DNA of 64,000 nt from UBA3478 sp965662045 (GCA_965662045.1 CBFIGE010000002.1:62001-126000); one strand, 5' to 3'; counted from the stretch's first letter, positions 43,344-52,519 are shown. Numbers and translations are program-made. Notes: generated by a model not told the origin, from the letters alone.

Positions 43344-44888
43344 TTACATTCCTCCGTTTCTTCTCGCAGGTCTTGAAGTTGGCCATTGCATTTGTTCACC
43401 CGTTCTTGGACTTACAGGCAATACGCGTTTTTCTCTTGAGGTTTTTTCTGGATCTTCAGAGGCCATATAGGTTAAGATGGCCGTAAGAATAACGTTGTTT
43501 CTGACATCGTCAAAAACGATTTTATCATAGGTATCTCTATTGGTGTGCCAAGTGTAATTCCAATAAGACCAGCTCAAAGAGCTTAAACCAAAAGCAGGAG
43601 CTCCCATGGCCACAAATGAGGCATAATCTGAACCACCTCTACCTGGTGTTCCCGGGAAATCAGTCTCAATGTGCTTGGTGATGTCTTGCGGAACTTTGTA
43701 CAACCATCGTCCTAGGTAATCGTATGAATTTAGAAAACCTTGTCCAGAGATACGCACGACTCGTCCAGTTCCGTTGTCTTGGTTAAAAACGGCTTGAACA
43801 TTATCTACAATATCCGAATGGTCCTCGACAAAAGCTCTCGATCCATTTAAACCTTGTTCTTCACCACCCCAGTGCCCCACGAGTATGGTTCTTTTTAGAT
43901 TGGGTACAATTTTTTTCAAAATTCGCATGGCTTCCATCATGACCAGTGTTCCTGTACCGTTGTCTGTGGCTCCTGTTCCGCCATCCCAAGAATCAAAATG
44001 CGCAGATAAAATGACGTATTCGTCGGGTTTTTCACTTCCTTTTATCTCGGCTATGGTATTGAAGGTTTGAACCTCTCCTAATTCCTTTGATTGCGCATTG
44101 ATTTTGAGCATTGGTTTTTGTCCTCTTGCGGATAAGCGATAAACCAATGAATAGTCTTCTAATTCTAAATCTAAGGTTGGGATTTTTTTGGTGCGCGCAC
44201 TGAATATTTTATTTACGCCGAATCCTTTAGACCAATAAGATTGTATGATTCCAGCAGCTCCAGCCTCTTCAAGAGCGAGGTGAATCGTTCTAGAGGTGTA
44301 ACCGGTATTGCGCATATTTTCTTGCCAGGCTTTAGTGGCTTTTTCGCGCTGAGCTTTCATCTTTTCAAAGGATTCTTCGGTAGCAAATTCCTCCCAATTG
44401 TAATCCGGTCTTCCTGTTTGCTCCAATTTAGAAACCAATACAAATTTCCCTTTAACATTGGGTAACCATTGTGCGAATTCTAATGAGTCACTAACCATAG
44501 GTAAAATAATAGCCTCTGCTGTGACTCCTTTTTTTGGTGTTGAGGGGTTCCAAGCGAGTTGTGTTCCTTTTAAACTTTGAACGCGAGGTGCTATCATGTC
44601 GATATGCGTAATACCTCTTTCCCAACCGCGCCATGTGCCATAAGCTTCGTTTCTTGCCTCAATACCCCATTTTTGGTATTTGGCAACGGCCCAGTCGTTG
44701 GCTTGTTTCATTTGAGGAGTTCCCACCAAACGAGGACCTATTCCATCCATTAATTCTTGACCTAATTGTTCGAGTTGTGAGTTGGTGTTGGCCTCTTCAA
44801 TAATTTGATCGATAATGTTTTGCTCTTGAGCGTGCAGTTGAAATGCACCTAATAATAAAGCGTAAAAAAAAAGTGTACTGTTTTTCAT
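43344..44888 (-). CDS. Secreted M28-family zinc peptidase
   Basis: A 514-residue exopeptidase with signal peptide MKNSTLFFYALLLGAFQLHA. A PA-type inserted domain covers about 150-250. The di-zinc site is visible: ILSAHFDSWDGGTGATDNGT (His, bridging Asp), VGHWGGEEQGLNGSRAF (catalytic Glu-Glu), VFNQDNGTG (Asp) and YTWHTNRDTYD (His). It likely removes N-terminal residues or dipeptides from peptides in the periplasm or outside. The C-terminus is a short Arg/Pro-rich tail. Confidence 0.92.
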   Translation of the reverse strand: MKNSTLFFYALLLGAFQLHAQEQNIIDQIIEEANTNSQLEQLGQELMDGIGPRLVGTPQMKQANDWAVAKYQKWGIEARNEAYGTWRGWERGITHIDMIAPRVQSLKGTQLAWNPSTPKKGVTAEAIILPMVSDSLEFAQWLPNVKGKFVLVSKLEQTGRPDYNWEEFATEESFEKMKAQREKATKAWQENMRNTGYTSRTIHLALEEAGAAGIIQSYWSKGFGVNKIFSARTKKIPTLDLELEDYSLVYRLSARGQKPMLKINAQSKELGEVQTFNTIAEIKGSEKPDEYVILSAHFDSWDGGTGATDNGTGTLVMMEAMRILKKIVPNLKRTILVGHWGGEEQGLNGSRAFVEDHSDIVDNVQAVFNQDNGTGRVVRISGQGFLNSYDYLGRWLYKVPQDITKHIETDFPGTPGRGGSDYASFVAMGAPAFGLSSLSWSYWNYTWHTNRDTYDKIVFDDVRNNVILTAILTYMASEDPEKTSREKRVLPVSPRTGEQMQWPTSRPARRNGGM

Positions 44889-44958
44889 CTTGCTTGTTTT
44901 GTCAATGATTCTAAGTTAGCGTTTATTTTTGAGCTAACTTGTTTGGTAAAACTTTCTT

Positions 44959-46185
44959 ATGAGAACTATAAATCACCTGCTCAATCTAGGCCTTAGTTTG
45001 GTCTTAGTCTCTTGCGCGATTACTCCAAAGGTTTCTTTTGAAAACTATGTAGATACTCGATCTAAACCCATTTTCTTGCAAGAAAAAAAAACGTATTCTT
45101 TTGATGAGGTAGGGGTTTATTTCTCAAATGAATTTAATGGAGCTCGCTTGAACTCAGTTGAACAACTCAACGACAGTACCTATCAGATTGGAATTTGGCC
45201 AGAAAATACCCCAATCAATCCAAGTCCATTTTATGCGTTTGAGATTTGGAGTGATACCCAACAATCTCTGACACTGCAATTTGATTATCCAGATGGATAT
45301 AAACACCGATATATTCCAAAAATTAAAGAAGATGCTTCCTGGGTTGCTGCAGACTCTATTTCATTTCAGCAAACCGATGAATTAAGCTCAATTAAGCTCG
45401 ATGTGAATTCATCGCCAAAATTGATATCAGCTCAGGAATTACATAGTAGTGATGAGGTTTATGCCTGGGTTGATAATTTGGTAGAAGGTAAAGAGTCCTA
45501 TGTTAAATTCAAAGAAATTGGCAAAACAGCATTAAAGAGGCCTTTTAAGGTTATTGATATCTGTAAAGGAAGTGCTGAACACAAACCTGTTGTGGTATTT
45601 ATAACGAGGCAGCATCCGCCAGAAGTTACTGGTTATTTTGCCTTCCAATCCTTTATTTCAACCTTATTAGAATCTGGACAAGAATCTGCGGATTTTTTAG
45701 ATAAATATCGTGTTTTGGCATTTCCACTAATGAATCCGGATGGTGTGGACCTCGGACATTGGAGACATAACTCAGGTGGGGTCGATCTCAACAGAGATTG
45801 GTCTAAGTACCATCAAAAAGAAATTAAAACTACCGTTGATTTTATCTCGAAAACCTTAAAGGCAAATAAATCTGAATTAGTCCTTGGTTTGGATTTTCAT
45901 TCCACCTATTACGACGTTTTTTATACCAACGAAGAGCGTACTGCTACTCATTTGCCCAATTTTTTAGAGAGTTGGTTTAGTGGCTTAGAAGCTAATATAT
46001 CTGATTATGAGGTTAATGAGAAACCAAGCAACAGCACTCAGCCTGTTTCGAAAGGTTGGTTTTTGAACAAACACAAAGCGGTAGGTGTAGTCTTTGAAAT
46101 AGGAGACGATACTCCCAGAAATCGAATTCGAATTGTTGGAAAACAGGCTGCTCTCTCAATGATGAGCATTATGAATTCAAATTGA
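44959..46185 (+). CDS. Lipoprotein M14-family zinc carboxypeptidase
   Basis: A 408-residue lipoprotein (SLVLVSCAI, Cys19). An N-terminal beta-sandwich domain (about 25-145) comes before an M14 peptidase domain. TRQHPPEVTG gives the HxxE zinc pair, FPLMNPDGVDLGHWRHN and GGVDLNRDW the substrate-binding Arg/Asn, GLDFHSTYYD the third zinc His, and VVFEIGDDT the catalytic Glu. It belongs near the AGBL/Nna1-like peptidases by layout. It is divergent from the M28 peptidase, with 70 bases between. Confidence 0.9.
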   Translation: MRTINHLLNLGLSLVLVSCAITPKVSFENYVDTRSKPIFLQEKKTYSFDEVGVYFSNEFNGARLNSVEQLNDSTYQIGIWPENTPINPSPFYAFEIWSDTQQSLTLQFDYPDGYKHRYIPKIKEDASWVAADSISFQQTDELSSIKLDVNSSPKLISAQELHSSDEVYAWVDNLVEGKESYVKFKEIGKTALKRPFKVIDICKGSAEHKPVVVFITRQHPPEVTGYFAFQSFISTLLESGQESADFLDKYRVLAFPLMNPDGVDLGHWRHNSGGVDLNRDWSKYHQKEIKTTVDFISKTLKANKSELVLGLDFHSTYYDVFYTNEERTATHLPNFLESWFSGLEANISDYEVNEKPSNSTQPVSKGWFLNKHKAVGVVFEIGDDTPRNRIRIVGKQAALSMMSIMNSN

Positions 46186-46189
46186 TAAA

Positions 46190-46927
46190 TTATTGCCTAG
46201 GCCTAAGTAGTTTTGAAAACCCGTAAACTTGATGAATAAAAGCGATTATAAAACTCATTACAATTGATTTTTGTGCTACAACCTGAAGCAATAATTCGTT
46301 TTTACTATACTTTACACCAGGAGCTATAAGTGGTCCAAAAAATATAATATAGAGATATATTAAGAGTAGAAGGCAAAATAAAATATATCCATATAAGTAA
46401 TAGTTGTTGAGGAACTTTGAATTGTATATGCATAAGCTATGGAATATAGCAAGAAAGAAGAGTGATAGAAAAGCGTAATGTGCAAAGAATACGTGTACTC
46501 CAAAATTAAGGTCAAATGGAACAGCACCAACTCCAGCAAATAGAAATCCTGACACTACACCTACAGGAGTCGTAATTGCCGCAAAGCGCCTTGCCCTCAA
46601 AGTGTCTTGTTTTAAGACAAAGACTTTTTTAAAATGATAATAGAACAAGATGATGATTACCCCAATAAAAATTAAGTTTCCATTAAAAAACAGCATGGCT
46701 ATGGTATTGTCCTGGTGAATTATATCGGGATTGGTTTCATAAGGGTTAGTTTTTAAACCTCCAAGTTCACTGAGAAAGTTATGCGTGAAAGAATAATAGT
46801 TGGACTGAAACCCAACAACTTCTTTTTCGGACCCAGGAAAGTTTATTGCTGCTAAAATACAGCACATGACAAAGCTCACAATTGCTATTAAAGGGAGTTT
46901 GATTAGAAAAAAACGAAGTTTATCCAT
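46190..46927 (-). CDS. Multi-pass membrane protein, DUF998-like
   Basis: A 245-residue protein with six hydrophobic segments. SFTHNFLSELGGLKTNPYE in the first loop resembles the HxxSELG motif of DUF998/Frag1-like proteins. No catalytic site is visible. It is convergent with the carboxypeptidase gene and divergent from the SOUL gene. The function is unknown. Confidence 0.72.
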   Translation of the reverse strand: MDKLRFFLIKLPLIAIVSFVMCCILAAINFPGSEKEVVGFQSNYYSFTHNFLSELGGLKTNPYETNPDIIHQDNTIAMLFFNGNLIFIGVIIILFYYHFKKVFVLKQDTLRARRFAAITTPVGVVSGFLFAGVGAVPFDLNFGVHVFFAHYAFLSLFFLAIFHSLCIYNSKFLNNYYLYGYILFCLLLLIYLYIIFFGPLIAPGVKYSKNELLLQVVAQKSIVMSFIIAFIHQVYGFSKLLRPRQ

Positions 46928-47010
46928 TTCACAACATTACGCATTTTTTGACATAAGTTATTCATTTGCTTAGGTTTGATTCTTAGAACTGACGTATTTT
47001 TAAATAAAAA

Positions 47011-47562
47011 ATGCTATTTCATTTTATTTTAATGACTTTCATTATGGCGCAATCCTATCAAACTCAGCCCTATGAACTGATTTCAGTGCATCAAGACGTT
47101 GAGATACGTTATTATCCCCCTGCGATGAAAGTAAAAGTAAGTGGTCCTCTACGCAATAACGGAAATTTTAATGCACTTTTTCGCTACATATCAGGAGATA
47201 ATGATTCTCGTGAAAAAATTGCGATGACCACTCCTGTTTACATGGAAACTCAAGATGATGTGCAAACCATGGAATTTGTGTTACCTGATAAGTACAAAGA
47301 AACTGCTCCTCAACCTAGCGCTAATGGGGTAAAGGTATATCAATCAGAACAAGCTTATTTTGCAGCTATACGTTATAGTGGATATTCAAATGAGTCCAAG
47401 GTCACTAAGGCCAAACAAAAATTGTTTTCTATTCTGAATAAGGAGCAAATTGAGATCATGGGAGATATTCTTGTACTGTCTTACGATTCGCCTTATAAAT
47501 TTTACAATCGGAGAAATGAGGTAATGGTGAAAGTTAAGCCTGTAGATATAGAAAAGCCTTAA
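47011..47562 (+). CDS. SOUL heme-binding family protein
   Basis: A 183-residue SOUL/HEBP domain protein. A short hydrophobic N-terminus (MLFHFILMTFIMAQ) looks like a signal peptide. Then YELISVHQDVEIRYYPP, RYISGDNDSREKIAMTTPVY and the late PYKFYNRRNEVMVKV are family signatures. Members bind heme or related tetrapyrroles weakly; in bacteria the role is unknown. The stop overlaps that of the convergent hydrolase gene. Confidence 0.9.
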   Translation: MLFHFILMTFIMAQSYQTQPYELISVHQDVEIRYYPPAMKVKVSGPLRNNGNFNALFRYISGDNDSREKIAMTTPVYMETQDDVQTMEFVLPDKYKETAPQPSANGVKVYQSEQAYFAAIRYSGYSNESKVTKAKQKLFSILNKEQIEIMGDILVLSYDSPYKFYNRRNEVMVKVKPVDIEKP

Positions 47563-48512
47563 TTTTTTTGGACTAAGAAATTCAATACAGGAGCAAGACT
47601 TTGCTCTGCATCTTCTTCCATAGGTACGTGCCCAAGATTTTCAAAAAGTACTAATGTGCTATTTGGTAGTTTTTTTTCAAATAAATAGGCGTTGTCAACG
47701 GGTATTAAGAAGTCTTTTTCTCCCCATAAAATCAAGGTTTCTTGAGTAACCTTTGAAATATGTTCATAAGATGAGCTCGATTTCTGTTTTTTAAAACGGT
47801 CAATAAACGCTTGGCGATTTCCTTCTCTTAGGCTGAGTTCAAAATACCTTTCGATAAGTTCATCTGATATTTTTTCGGGATTCGCATATACATTTTCTAC
47901 ACTCGAGCGAACCACAAATTTTGGAGTGATGTATTTAAAGAGGTTTTTAACTATTGGAATTTCGGCAAGTTTAAAGGCAATAGGAGTGCTCTTTGAACGA
48001 CTCGGTAATCCTCCAGCATCAATTAAAATCAATTGATCAACTTTTTGTGGGTGTTGAAGGGCGTATTGCCAAGCAATATGTCCACCAAGAGAATTTCCAC
48101 CGATAATACAACGTTTAATTTTCTGCTTTTCTAAAAAGGCATTGATGAATTCCACATAGTGATCGATAGAGTAGTCATGATCTAAAAAAGGATTTGTTAG
48201 CCCGTAACCTGGTAAATCCATGCGCACAACTCTGAAGTCTTGTATTAGACGATTGGTCCACTCATCAAAAGTGTGGAGACTTGCTCCGGTTCCATGGATT
48301 AAAACAATTGGTATACTGTCAGTCTTATTTCCTTCGTCTCTAAAATGGGTGTCTATTCCATTTATTGAAGTAAAAGAAGAAGGTTTTTGTGCATATTTGA
48401 CTTTGAGTTCCTCTGTAGGGATATCGCGATATCCAAAAAGTACAGAAATCAAAAGACTTAATACAATTACAATAAGGGTAAGCCCCTTAACTGTTCGCCA
48501 TAAATTTTTCAT
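47559..48512 (-). CDS. Alpha/beta hydrolase, membrane-anchored
   Basis: A 317-residue hydrolase with an N-terminal anchor (LTLIVIVLSLLISVLFGY). VLIHGTGASLHTFDEW is the oxyanion loop, IGGNSLGGHIAWQYALQHP the nucleophile Ser, LILWGEKDFLIP the Asp and ENLGHVPMEED the His. A full catalytic triad suggests esterase, lactonase or haloperoxidase-like activity. The true substrate is open. Confidence 0.9.
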   Translation of the reverse strand: MKNLWRTVKGLTLIVIVLSLLISVLFGYRDIPTEELKVKYAQKPSSFTSINGIDTHFRDEGNKTDSIPIVLIHGTGASLHTFDEWTNRLIQDFRVVRMDLPGYGLTNPFLDHDYSIDHYVEFINAFLEKQKIKRCIIGGNSLGGHIAWQYALQHPQKVDQLILIDAGGLPSRSKSTPIAFKLAEIPIVKNLFKYITPKFVVRSSVENVYANPEKISDELIERYFELSLREGNRQAFIDRFKKQKSSSSYEHISKVTQETLILWGEKDFLIPVDNAYLFEKKLPNSTLVLFENLGHVPMEEDAEQSLAPVLNFLVQKN

Positions 48513-48626
48513 GAGGGTAGCGCTTAAAACTCTTTTAATATAGCAAATAATCCTTGACTTGTCCTCGACGTAGTTTATCCGAAATCTTTGTAAAAACTTA
48601 TTTTAGTGGATTAAAATAAATTAAGT

Positions 48627-48821
48627 ATGATTTGTATTCCAACCGAAATTCCAACCGAAATTTGCGAAATTGATGACGAATTAAAGGCTATTTATCACAG
48701 TAGTGATACGGTTTGCATTTGGGTTTTTAAAACCCGTGAGGAACGAAACAGCTTTATGAATCAAACGGTTGGAATGAATAAAGCCAATAGAGAGGCGTAT
48801 TATAGTGCTCATTATTCCTAA
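48627..48821 (+). CDS. Small hypothetical protein
   Basis: A 64-residue acidic protein, soluble-looking. It opens with a perfect 12-base tandem repeat (ATTCCAACCGAA, 48636-48659) giving IPTEIPTE. The rest (TREERNSFMNQTVGMNKANR) has no known motif. Its position between two minus-strand genes, with its own ATG and a clean stop, makes it plausible but not certain. Confidence 0.5.
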   Translation: MICIPTEIPTEICEIDDELKAIYHSSDTVCIWVFKTREERNSFMNQTVGMNKANREAYYSAHYS

Positions 48822-48831
48822 ACAGTAGTTA

Positions 48832-49731
48832 TTATTTCATTTCTTGTTCAACGGGAAATAAAATGTCGAATTGGTCAAGTTTTGTGCCGTATTGATTTGT
48901 AAGAATTTCAATGGCAAATTTTTGAATTGACTCAGTCGCCATTGGTTTATTCCTTGTGTTTTCTGGTTTAATTTTTTCTACTTGACTCTCGAGCACTTCT
49001 GTTTTTTTATGCAGCGCCCAAATGATTAAAGGGCAATCGCTGTCGTCATAGGTGCTGTCTATTTTGTAATAAACACGGTCTTCTGTGTAAGTAGTCATTG
49101 TTTCTTCGTAATCCTGATAATTGTCGCTCGTAGAATCCATAAAGAAAAAAAAGGGGCTTTTGGCCTTCTTTGCGAAATAAAAACTGAGTGTAGTATTCCA
49201 AAATCCATCCCAATGATCAAATTGGTTTAAGGTGATTAGTCTTAAATCAAAATCTTGATCAAAGTAGAAATGAACGATTTCGCCACCTTTATTTCTTCTA
49301 AGATTAAAAGCATCGATAGGCCATTGATCTTTAATGGTTTTGTGTTCACCTTGAATAAAACTCAGATGATCTCCAAATTCGACGGGGATGAGCGTTTTGT
49401 TGCTAGATGCTAGTTTAGTGTACTTGTAATAAGAGGCTTTTTCTCTTTCTATTTTAGCGTATTCGGTTCTAATTTTTTCAACTTCCTGCTTATTGTCATT
49501 TCCTCTGTAAACTAATTCATCTAAATTGTCATAGCAATAAGTGTTATTCTGACTCCAACTAAATTTTGCGGAATTTGAAATGATATTGTCCGCTTGGTTA
49601 TAATAAGAAACTGTGCTGACCTTAATAAGGTCATCTAGGTGATGGCTAGTGTTAGGTTCTTCTTTATTGAATGCACTGGGATGCATTAGAACAAGGGCTT
49701 TAACGATAACTAAAAGTAGTAGCTGGTTCAT
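48832..49731 (-). CDS. Hypothetical exported protein
   Basis: A 299-residue protein with a likely signal peptide (MNQLLLLVIVKALVLMHPSA). The mature part is polar, rich in Asp, Tyr and Lys, with YYKIDSTYDDSDCPLIIWAL and HWDGFWNTTLSFYFAKK. No known domain was recognised. It lies divergent from the BlaI gene, with a 243-base gap that mostly serves the latter. Confidence 0.72.
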   Translation of the reverse strand: MNQLLLLVIVKALVLMHPSAFNKEEPNTSHHLDDLIKVSTVSYYNQADNIISNSAKFSWSQNNTYCYDNLDELVYRGNDNKQEVEKIRTEYAKIEREKASYYKYTKLASSNKTLIPVEFGDHLSFIQGEHKTIKDQWPIDAFNLRRNKGGEIVHFYFDQDFDLRLITLNQFDHWDGFWNTTLSFYFAKKAKSPFFFFMDSTSDNYQDYEETMTTYTEDRVYYKIDSTYDDSDCPLIIWALHKKTEVLESQVEKIKPENTRNKPMATESIQKFAIEILTNQYGTKLDQFDILFPVEQEMK

Positions 49732-49902
49732 TTTCCAAATATGTATTAGATGTACAACTTGAGTATAAGATATAATTTAAAATTAAATTTAGAAATGATT
49801 AAAAAAAATATAATGTCTAGAAGACAAAGGCAGTAAAATTTAGAGTTGTCATAGTTCTAATAGACTCTGTTATTTAAGCCAGTGAATTTATAAACGTTAA
49901 AT

Positions 49903-49948
49903 ATAGTTAAATAACTATAAAAATAGTTTCTTAACTATAAAAATAGTT
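49903..49948 (+). promoter_or_regulatory. Five-half-site operator array of the BlaI-like repressor
   Basis: The half-sites ATAGTT (49903-49908), AACTAT (49913-49918), ATAGTT (49923-49928), AACTAT (49933-49938) and ATAGTT (49943-49948) alternate in orientation and step exactly 10 bases. Spacers are AAAT, AAAA, TCTT and AAAA. Every neighbouring pair is a 16-base palindrome. A weaker sixth half (AACGTT, 49893-49898) is in phase. This is consistent with repressor dimers stacking on one face of the helix. The last half ends 26 bases before the blaI ATG. The binding protein is inferred from position. Confidence 0.75.
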
Positions 49949-49957
49949 ATAAGTTTG
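49927..49957 (+). promoter_or_regulatory. Putative promoter of the BlaI-M56 operon
   Basis: TTTC (49927-49930, one mismatch to the -33 TTTG) and TAAGTTTG (49950-49957, exact TAnnTTTG) are separated by 19 bases, as in known Bacteroidota promoters. The spacer and the -33 box lie inside the operator array, so repressor binding would block polymerase. The start codon is 17 bases after the -7 box. Confidence 0.6.
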
Positions 49958-49974
49958 ATCTCAAATCCATAATC

Positions 49975-50334
49975 ATGAAAAAATTAACAAACAAAGAAGA
50001 GGAAGTTATGCATGTTTTATGGCGGCTTCAAACAGCCTTTGTAAAGGATGTTTTAGATGAAATTTCAGAAGATAAGCCTCATTACAATACCCTGTCAACA
50101 ATTATTAGAAAATTAGAAGAAAAGGGTTTTGTGGGTCATAAGGCATATGGTAAAACACATCAATATTACCCTATTATTAAGAAGAAAGAGTATCAAAAAG
50201 GATTTATGGCCAATGCTATTGATACTTACTTCAATAGTTCGTATAAGAATATGGTTTCTTTTTTTGCTGCGGAAGAGAAAATTAGTATCGAAGAATTAAA
50301 AGAGATCATTAACCACATAGAAAATCAAAAATAG
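49975..50334 (+). CDS. BlaI/MecI/CopY-family transcriptional repressor
   Basis: A 119-residue repressor with a winged helix at residues 1-75 (LTNKEEEVMHVLWRLQTAFV, then HYNTLSTIIRKLEEKGFVGH and YGKTHQYYPII) and a C-terminal dimerisation helix region. In the bla and mec systems the partner M56 protease triggers cleavage of the repressor, which frees the operator. It overlaps the M56 gene by one base (TAGTG), the typical two-gene order. No beta-lactamase is encoded nearby, so the name is by family only. Confidence 0.94.
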   Translation: MKKLTNKEEEVMHVLWRLQTAFVKDVLDEISEDKPHYNTLSTIIRKLEEKGFVGHKAYGKTHQYYPIIKKKEYQKGFMANAIDTYFNSSYKNMVSFFAAEEKISIEELKEIINHIENQK

Positions 50335-52079
50335 TGGAGCTGTTTTTTGAGTATCTTATTAAAAGCAGTTTGGTTTTATCTCTATTCTACTTGTGTTTTA
50401 AAATCTTGCTAAGTCAAGAAACCTTTTTTGCAGTCAAGCGATTTTTTTTACTTTTTGGGTTCATTTGCAGCCTAGTGCTTCCTTTTGTAGTCATCAAAAG
50501 AGTTGTTGCAATTGATGAGGTGAATTTAATTCAAAATAATCTTACCACTTTTTTAAGTACGAATGGTACTAGTGACCCAGAAGTTTCTTTTTGGAATTGG
50601 CCTTTGGTTTTATTTTTTGTCTATTTAATTGGAGTTCTTATTGTTTTTTGCAAAACGATTTATGAGTTAATTAAATTGATTCGTATTCTTAAATCAGGAA
50701 AGATTTACCATGAAAATGGTATAATGCACGTACATGTTGAATTAAATTGTTCGCCTTTTTCTTTATTGAATTATATCGTTTATAATCCTAAATTACATTC
50801 AGGCCAAGATTTATCGACCATTATTGAGCATGAAAAAGTTCACTGTTTGCAAAGACATTCTTTAGATATGTTATTTGCTCAACTTTATTCGATTTTTTAT
50901 TGGTTTAATCCCATTACTTGGTTCTATCAAGAAGAGATTGCCCAAAATCTAGAGTATATAGCAGACAAACTAACTGTAAGTAAAATAAATAGTAAAAAAG
51001 GGTATCAGTATCTTTTGCTTAATATGGCTACAAAGTCTACTCCAATTTCATTAATTAACCCCTTTTATAATTCACTAATCAAGAAAAGAATAATTATGTT
51101 AAACAAGAAAAAATCATCGCTTAAATCTCTTTGGAAGTTGTTCCCGATTTTGCCTCTAATGGTATCATTTATAATCCTTTTTAATATTGAGGTTGTTGCG
51201 CAATCTAGCAAGGGAATCGTAATCGATCAAACCGCCACTTATACATTTTATTTTGATTCAAAGACTACTGATCAATCCTTTGAAAAAATAAGTAATGTGT
51301 TAGATTTATCAGGAGTAATATTGAATTTTAAGGTAATTAAACGCAATGCCTCATCAGATATCACCAAAATAAAGATTAGTATTAAAGATAACTTTGGTTA
51401 TAAAAGTGATTATGCTTTCTCTAGTTCAAAAGGAATATCTCCCTCTTCTTTAATTATGGATTTAGAAGAAAATAAAATAATCGATGATAAAATTTCGATA
51501 GACTCAAAAACCTTAATTGACTATACCGCGCCTTCAACTGCCATAACTGTAAAAAAAGTCAGTGATGGAGAATCAGAAAAAAATGCTCAGGTCATTACTT
51601 CTGATGTTAAAACAAAAGTTATTGTAGAAGGTTTTGAATTTAAACCAGGGGACATCGATAAACTGAATAACACAGTATCTATTTCCAGCATTACAATGGA
51701 ATCTCTTGATTCGCTTGCTCTCTCTGACAAAGAACTTGAATCTATTCTTGAACTTAAAGGGCTTAATGGAAGTGTTCAGATGGTATCTAAAACAATAGCT
51801 GAAACAATTAATGAAGTTATTGGTTCTCTTGAGGATACTGTAGATATTGGAAATTCTGGTATTAAAAAGATGAAAAATACAGTTTCTATAGAAGCAATAG
51901 AACAGCCAATATTCGTTGTGGATGGGCAAAAAAAAGAAGTAGAACTTTTTGGCATCCTATCACCAGATGATATTAAAAGTATAAGTGTATTGAAAGGAGA
52001 GTCTGCTAAAGAAATGTACGGTGAAGAGGGCGTCAATGGTGTTATTGTAATCGAGATGAAGAAACCTAAAAAAAATTAG
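50334..52079 (+). CDS. M56-family (BlaR1-like) membrane metalloprotease with TonB plug-like C-terminus
   Basis: A 581-residue sensor-protease with GTG start. N-terminal helices (about 5-25, 35-55, 88-108) flank a cytosolic zinc site H166-E167-K168-V169-H170 (HEKVH) with E207 (EYIAD) as third ligand. A further helix lies near 270-290. The large C-terminal region faces the periplasm and has no penicillin-binding domain. It ends in DDIKSISVLKGESAKEMYGE then GVNGVIVIEMK, which matches the plug signature of TonB-dependent receptors. What it senses is unknown. Confidence 0.9.
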   Translation: MELFFEYLIKSSLVLSLFYLCFKILLSQETFFAVKRFFLLFGFICSLVLPFVVIKRVVAIDEVNLIQNNLTTFLSTNGTSDPEVSFWNWPLVLFFVYLIGVLIVFCKTIYELIKLIRILKSGKIYHENGIMHVHVELNCSPFSLLNYIVYNPKLHSGQDLSTIIEHEKVHCLQRHSLDMLFAQLYSIFYWFNPITWFYQEEIAQNLEYIADKLTVSKINSKKGYQYLLLNMATKSTPISLINPFYNSLIKKRIIMLNKKKSSLKSLWKLFPILPLMVSFIILFNIEVVAQSSKGIVIDQTATYTFYFDSKTTDQSFEKISNVLDLSGVILNFKVIKRNASSDITKIKISIKDNFGYKSDYAFSSSKGISPSSLIMDLEENKIIDDKISIDSKTLIDYTAPSTAITVKKVSDGESEKNAQVITSDVKTKVIVEGFEFKPGDIDKLNNTVSISSITMESLDSLALSDKELESILELKGLNGSVQMVSKTIAETINEVIGSLEDTVDIGNSGIKKMKNTVSIEAIEQPIFVVDGQKKEVELFGILSPDDIKSISVLKGESAKEMYGEEGVNGVIVIEMKKPKKN

Positions 52080-52141
52080 TACCGTCATTAGGATAAAACT
52101 ATTCTTGAAGATGGGATTGTCTACATATTATTTCATTTTTT

Positions 52142-52519
52142 ATGAATAAATTTTTAAGCTGGTTAGCAATTGTATTTGGCTTTGTATACTTCATTTACGA
52201 GACTTGGTATCATATTACACACGAACAATCAAATCTTGCACTCACAGCAGATTATATAAGTGTTTTCTTGTTATTCACTGCCGGTATAGTAAATCTAAAA
52301 TCAAAAAACGGAATAGGTTTATTATGTGGCGCTTGGGGATATACTTTTTGTATCATGTACAGAGCATATATTTGGAGAATGGAAGCTATATGGGCAAAGG
52401 AACTGCCCAATTATGAATTCCTGCAAGTAAAGGTCTTGATCCTTGCATTATTGGTGTCTTTTCCGGCATTTATAATTTCTTTGGTAAAATCTTTTCCAAA
52501 AAAACTGAGAAAATTATAG
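52142..52519 (+). CDS. Small four-helix membrane protein, unknown
   Basis: A 125-residue protein, almost all hydrophobic, with four likely helices (4-22, 34-52, 57-75, 96-115). LKSKNGIGLLCGAWGYTFCI and FCIMYRAYIWRMEAIWAKEL have no known motif. It begins 62 bases after the M56 gene on the same strand, with no terminator seen between, so it may be read through from that operon. The function is unknown. Confidence 0.68.
   Translation: MNKFLSWLAIVFGFVYFIYETWYHITHEQSNLALTADYISVFLLFTAGIVNLKSKNGIGLLCGAWGYTFCIMYRAYIWRMEAIWAKELPNYEFLQVKVLILALLVSFPAFIISLVKSFPKKLRKL

Noticed and set aside
46191..46206. GCCTAGGC palindrome at the end of the carboxypeptidase gene
   Set aside because: Short and without a T run; it overlaps a stop codon and looks accidental rather than a terminator.
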